DNA of 64,000 nt from Rotaria sp. Silwood1 (Eukaryota > Rotifera > Eurotatoria > Philodinida > Philodinidae), in the NCBI GenBank assembly GCA_905250075.1, contig CAJNOP010000002.1, positions 501,867 through 565,866 of the forward strand. Reading direction: 5' to 3'. Each line of letters opens with the position of its first letter. Position 1 is the first letter of the stretch. The translations under genes and the position numbers were made by a program. This document shows, piece after piece, positions 59,501 to 64,000 of the stretch. The notes beneath the pieces were generated by a model, which had not been told where the DNA came from, searched no databases, and saw only the letters and a program-made list of their open reading frames with translations.

Positions 59501-62500
59501 ATTTTAGTTTTTTGAAAATAAATAAAATTCATTTCATATTTAGAATGTGGAAATTTTCTTAAAGAATTCGATTTAAAACTTGCTTGGCCAGCAGTAAAAG
59601 TTCTTCAATCTATTGCACGTGCTAATTCAACTGGTTCATCACTTATATGGTCAAATATAATTCCTTTATTAATCAAGCAATTTAAGAATTTAGAACAAGT
59701 ATTTATTGAAAAGACCCTGTCAGATAAGATAAGACAACTACACTTCACTTGAAAAGTCGACTATATCGTTTTGAAAAGCAACTCACGCCGCATCGAATAG
59801 TATACCGGAAATTACTTTTTCATTGAATTATATATGTTCTGAGAAGTCATATGCCAGTTAAGAGATATTCTAACAATTGTGAGTGATTTGACCAACTATT
59901 AAGACTCACATGTAATAATACTCATGATAGCTTTCTTCGTACCCGAAGCCTTATTATTTTCTTCGCTCCTATAATTTTTGACTTTTATGATATTTTAAAT
60001 TATTTGATATTGCTTGTAAAGATCAATAAGACTAGCCATGCAAATTTCTGAGATATTGTTTATCACCAAGTTCTATAAGTATACCAATTGATTGCTCTTT
60101 GAATTGATGCATATCATGGATAAATCGACTCATCAATGCATAAAAAAGGCCAATTTTTCGATTCTAAGGACAGAATAGTATATGATTTTTGTGATAAATA
60201 CTTTTTGAATGAAAAAGTTTCTATCAATTAATCATAAGTTCATTATACCCTATCATTTGAAATATATGGATCCTTCAAAAAAGATCAAACAATTATCCGC
60301 TGTCGAATCCCTGGAGAGCGTAATGGAATATACGCATTTTTAATTCTCATAGGAGACCGAACGTATATTGAATCTAATGAAGCACCACACTCTAATTATA
60401 TCTGCCTAGTCAAAGTCTAAGTTCATTAGGAACAAAATAAAATAGAATTAATCTTTGTGGTAATTCAGTCTCGTATTTCCCTCCAGGGATTTGAAAGCGG
60501 AAAACGTTTTTGCTACATTCAAAAGATCCACATATATATCAAAGAGTAGTGCACTGTCCTTAGGAATCGTAGAACTGGTGTTTTTTAGGTATTGATGAGC
60601 TGATTTGGCTATGACTCACATCAATTGAGAGAAAAATCAATGGGAATAATTATAGAGCTTGATGGCACACAATATTTGAGAAAGTTGTATGGTTGGTTAC
60701 CTTTGTCTTGAGGAGCACTATGAAAAAAATTTAAAATCTCATAAAAGACAAAAATTACAGAAGCTAGAAAAAATGTCAAGGTTTTGAGTAGGAAGAAAAT
60801 TATTGTTGGATATATGTGATCGTAAGATCAGACAAAACTCTATTGAAGTAACTTGAAACAAAATTTGATATGGGTAGATTTAGAGATATATTGAGTGCTA
60901 ATATTTGCTCATATCACCCACAATTGCTATGGGATTCTTTAACTAGTATATGGCTTCTCAAAATATAAAAACTTTATGAAAAAGTAATTTTGTATATACT
61001 AGTCGATACGACATGAGTTATTCTACAAAATGATACAATCAAAATTTCAAATGAAAGATGGTCACCTCATTCTACAGGATTCTTTCTTTATTATTTATTA
61101 ATTTAATTATTTTGTTTAGGCTAAACATAGAAGAACAATTCTTGATATGATTACTTATCTTCTTCAGCCGACAGGTTAAAAAACTTTTCCGTCTCAATTG
61201 TTTATTTAATGTTTATTTATCTGTTTTTGTTTGTTAGCTATTCGATCTATAATTAAATTACCTTCTGATGTATCAGATGAACTTTGGATACTTGTATCAG
61301 CACATTTTGAATCATTTCCAAGTCATTATCTTTCATTAATTAGTAATCTTTTAATATTAAATACTACACCTGGTCAAGTACTTGAAGATAATTTAACAAA
61401 ATTTATTTTACACGAAAATATTAGTGATGAATTAAAGTTTGTATAAAGTTTTTTTTAAATTATGAGTTCTAGTTTAATTATATTGATAGACCAAAGTTAT
61501 CAACTGTTTTGAAAATATTAGCGTCGTCAGCTTCATTTGATCGTATATGTACGAATTTACTTACAATTTTAATCAATTCATGGACAGGTAAAACAAGAAT
61601 ATAATATCCATGAGAGAAATTTCGAAAGTTTTCGATTAAATATCTTCTCTTCAATTGTATTTTACTCAAAGAGAAAGAAAGAAATCAAGTTCTTCAAATC
61701 ATGTCCATTGTAAAAACCTGAATTGAAACATTGATACTATAAAAGGTCATGCCAATTATACAGAGAGTTATCAATTTCTATTGCTAGCAGAAATGTTGTT
61801 CGTCCACATTTTTCTTGATATTCAACAAAAAAGAATAAAATATTGATTCCTATATCTTTTTGGTAGACATGTTCTAAAAGGCATATTTTTCCATAAGTCA
61901 ATAGGAAACATTCTCCTCTACCGAACATTATATTATTTATATTTGTCATACATCCGTAAATCAAATGCGGCTGGAAAAAAAGAGAACAGTAATGGCTCGA
62001 TAAATTTGTGACTTTTATATAAACTTGTCAAGAACATAATGTGACATGACAGCTAATCAAAGTGTATTACCGTTTTGTTGTATATTTTTGACAAGATTAT
62101 ATAAAAATCACAAATTTATTGGGCGAATATGTCTCTTTTTCTCTCCTCATTTGGTTTATGAATGTATGACAAATATAAATCATATACTGTTTGAAAGCGG
62201 AAAAAGTTTCTTATCCACTAATGGAAAAGTATTCCTTTTGAAAACGTATTTATTGAAGAGAGATGAGGATTCATATGTTAGGCTGTTATATTTCGTACGA
62301 ACTTATGCAGTTTTGCATTGTTCTCCAAAAAACGCTGCCACCGCCGACATAGCTAGAAACAAAATTCTTAAGAAAAAAATAATAAAATAATGAAATTTTG
62401 CTTGAATTAGAAATCTGCATGAGTAATAGAACCATTTTTTCTTTGGATTTCTAATTCTTGAACAATAGGTAGGTATTTCACTATTAATTATTTTCTATTA

Positions 62501-64000
62501 ACATTGATAGCACTAATGAGAGAAGTGTTCTAACTATTAAATTATTTTTAAGTCGAAATTATGTGTATGAGCTAGACGCAAATGTACTAAGAATACCCTA
62601 AAAAGAATTCATATTCTTAACTTATTGCTGCCAACAGACTGCACTTTTACTGAAGCTTTTAAATCAATGCCGCGGTCCTCCTTTAGAAACACTCGAAAAA
62701 ACTGGTTTTCGAAATTCCACTTAAAAGTACATTCTGAAGTGAGAAGAATTTTTTGTGCATGTTTCAAATTTTATCACTGTTCCTGTCTTAAGATACAGCT
62801 ATGTTTATAGGATGTCCTTCATATCGTTGTATAAAGCAGCAAATTTGATGTTTTGATTTTGAAACACGATCTAAAAGGAGTGTGGAAATATATAGGGTAT
62901 AAATTCAGGCTCTCACAGACCATGACCGATGCTACCCAGGATAAAATCGAATCAAGAGACTTAAAACTTTCACAATAAACCATTCTCGCTAAGGCCTGTC
63001 TCAATAGGAAGTTTCAAGCCAAAATTCAAAACTCAGTTTTTCTGTTACTACGACACTTATTTGAAAAATATCATAAAAGTGTAGTATCTGTATAGTAATA
63101 ATTCTAAGGACACGAACTCTATTTCAGGTAATCATAGTTTGGGATTTATTTAGTCTCGATTCAAAAGAGATTTATCATTTGCGAAGTTTTCTTCGAAAGA
63201 CTTATCTTTATTTAGTTACAAAAACAACACCATCGAATGAAACATTAGAATGTTGTATTGATTTATGTCATAATTCTGAACGATGTCAAGAACGTCTTGA
63301 ACGTTTCTTTTTTCCATCACGTATGTTAATAAAAAAAATTAATAAATTTTAAAAATATTATTTTTTTTACAATTTTCTTAGAACAATTAATTCAACTTTT
63401 ACCAAATCTTTTTAAATATTTATCACCTTTATATATTTTAACAAATTTATTTTCACCATTATTTGATTTATTATTAACATTGATTGTTAATGATGAATAT
63501 ACAAAAAATTTCTGTTCGAAATGTGGTAGTATTGCTGATGAAAGGTATGATTAAGAAAATAAAATAAAAGTTATTTATAAATTTACTTTAAATAGTTGTA
63601 AAACATTTGTTCAAAATTTCTATGAAACAAATTTATTCAATGATTCAATGTGGCAATCGGATAAAGTAAAACATAAGTTCATTTCATTTATATTAGTTTA
63701 ATATTGTTGTATATTTTATAGGAAACAAATTTATTAATAACGATTTATTTTATTGGAAATTTAAAACGAAAAGTAATTAAAATCAATGTTTTTTTTTATA
63801 TTCTAAATAAAAAAAATCAAATTTTTTTTTTTGACAGTTTTTTCAACATGAATTAGAAATAATTTTTAATAAAATCAATCAAAAATTAATGGATAAAATA
63901 TTAAATCAATCATCAAATGAATTGACAGAAATCTATTGTTATTTTTATGGAAATTTAATTAATAAATTAGCTTCAAAAAGTAAATTTTCTTGTAAAGTTG
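56586..64000 (+). CDS. MMS19: MMS19, cytosolic Fe-S assembly / DNA repair HEAT protein (5' part)
   Basis: Eighteen exons are read: 56586-56662, 56833-56936, 57016-57101, 57171-57315, 57377-57502, 57566-57627, 58972-59142, 59211-59288, 59344-59482, 59544-59698, 61120-61174, 61238-61436, 61490-61587, 63138-63320, 63382-63544, 63596-63665, 63722-63772 and 63838 onwards. This gives about 708 residues before the window ends; human MMS19 has about 1030. MMS19 is the adaptor of the cytosolic iron-sulphur targeting complex that delivers clusters to polymerases and helicases such as XPD. Diagnostic segments are FIQSMDGERDPRNLVL and EELFEVVACYFPMEYKP, close to human FIQVMDGEKDPRNLL and EELFEVTSCYFPIDF. 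LVLSLRNVLTSTGKFAQYCI and PMLIEKLESHISSARL follow. The body is helical HEAT-like sequence. Exon 1 uses the donor AT/GTAAAA to keep frame; exon 14 uses CATAG as acceptor because the earlier AG leads to a stop. Introns 6, 10 and 13 are over 1.3 kb, each with a foldback; most others are near 60 nt. Confidence 0.92.
58210..58591. mobile_element. foldback in MMS19 intron 6
   Basis: A near-complete palindrome centred near 58400. The left arm has GGACTGTTTC, later TTACGATCGTCGACATTTT, TTTCATTCAAACCGATGCAG and ACAAAACTATGT. The right arm carries the complements in mirrored order (ACATAGTTTTGT, CTGTATCGATTTGAATGAAA, AAAATGTCAACGATCGTAA, GAACAGTCC). Mismatches show it is old. No coding capacity is seen and the target duplication is not resolved. 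Confidence 0.8.
59714..61081. mobile_element. 1.37 kb palindrome filling MMS19 intron 10
   Basis: The inverted repeat runs nearly the whole intron (59699-61119), with its centre near 60400 and almost no loop. Mirrored landmarks include CCCTGT (59715) against ACAGGAT (61074), AAATTACTTTTTCAT against its complement near 60985, and TTTTATGATATTTTAAATT against its complement near 60735. Near the centre, CGATTCTAAGGACAG pairs with its complement near 60560, and AATCCCTGGAG with CTCCAGGGATT. Arms have diverged by many substitutions and small indels. It carries no gene. Confidence 0.85.
61750..62345. mobile_element. foldback in MMS19 intron 13
   Basis: The arms are about 61750-62020 and 62070-62345. 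Opposite-strand translations of the two arms give similar peptides (YGCMTNINNIMF and YECMTNINHILF). I read this as the result of the inverted repeat, although the conservation makes an old coding origin conceivable. The intron is 1.55 kb; its right part (62350-63137) shows no structure I can name. Confidence 0.75.

Noticed and set aside
63121..63137. MMS19 exon 14 beginning after TTTCAG at 63127
   Set aside because: That frame meets a TAG within nine codons. The acceptor CATAG at 63137 keeps a long open frame.
1..64000. tRNA, rRNA or CRISPR features
   Set aside because: No tRNA-like A/B boxes with a foldable cloverleaf, no rRNA-like conserved sequence and no regularly spaced short repeats were seen. 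CRISPR would not be expected in a eukaryote.

Overview
This 64 kb window is AT-rich eukaryotic nuclear DNA. Its genes are split by very short introns (about 45-80 nt, GT-AG) and carry low-complexity codon runs (poly-E, poly-N, poly-Q). The gene set is animal: a D2-like dopamine receptor, a paired-like homeobox gene, STIM and MMS19. Compact introns, many short non-autonomous elements, diverged duplicates in inverted orientation and TGTGGG-like telomeric motifs together suggest a bdelloid rotifer (Adineta/Rotaria type). That assignment is inference, not a database result.

Layout. 0.8-3.2 kb (+): cytochrome P450 pseudogene, cut off just before its heme loop at a TGTGGA/TGTGGG tract. 3.85-4.13 kb (-): relic of an ABCA-type transporter ATPase. 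4.4-7.6 kb (-): USP4/11/15-like deubiquitinase. 8.4-11.1 kb: telomere-like tracts, a TA-flanked foldback element and a TTAA-flanked piggyBac-like element. 11.1-18.5 kb: no recognisable gene. 18.9-21.7 kb (+): six-exon D2-like dopamine receptor. 22.3-23.6 kb (-): eight-exon homeobox gene. 28.9-29.5 kb (+): small stefin-like gene. 34.0-34.5 kb: a possible decayed gene. 34.9-37.0 kb (-): proline-rich repeat protein.

39.25-43.5 kb (+) and 48.1-54.9 kb (-) hold two STIM paralogues in convergent orientation around a single-exon GNAT acetyltransferase gene (44.8-46.0 kb, +). Exons 2-6 and 8-10 of the two copies have identical lengths. The minus copy is complete, with a polybasic tail. The plus copy lacks the tail, has no visible in-frame start and uses two poor splice donors. 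56.6-64.0 kb (+): MMS19, running off the window after 18 visible exons.

The most striking non-genic signal is that the expanded introns in the right half contain long inverted repeats. One is seen in STIM plus-copy intron 5, MMS19 introns 6, 10 and 13, and STIM minus-copy intron 8. The last holds a 1.9 kb foldback beside a Tigger-like element. Normal introns in the same genes are near 50-60 nt. Functionally, the STIM proteins would sense ER calcium, USP would remove ubiquitin, MMS19 would serve cytosolic Fe-S protein assembly and the receptor would sense dopamine. Nothing suggests the genes form one pathway. All exon boundaries were read by eye from splice sites, frame continuity and family resemblance.
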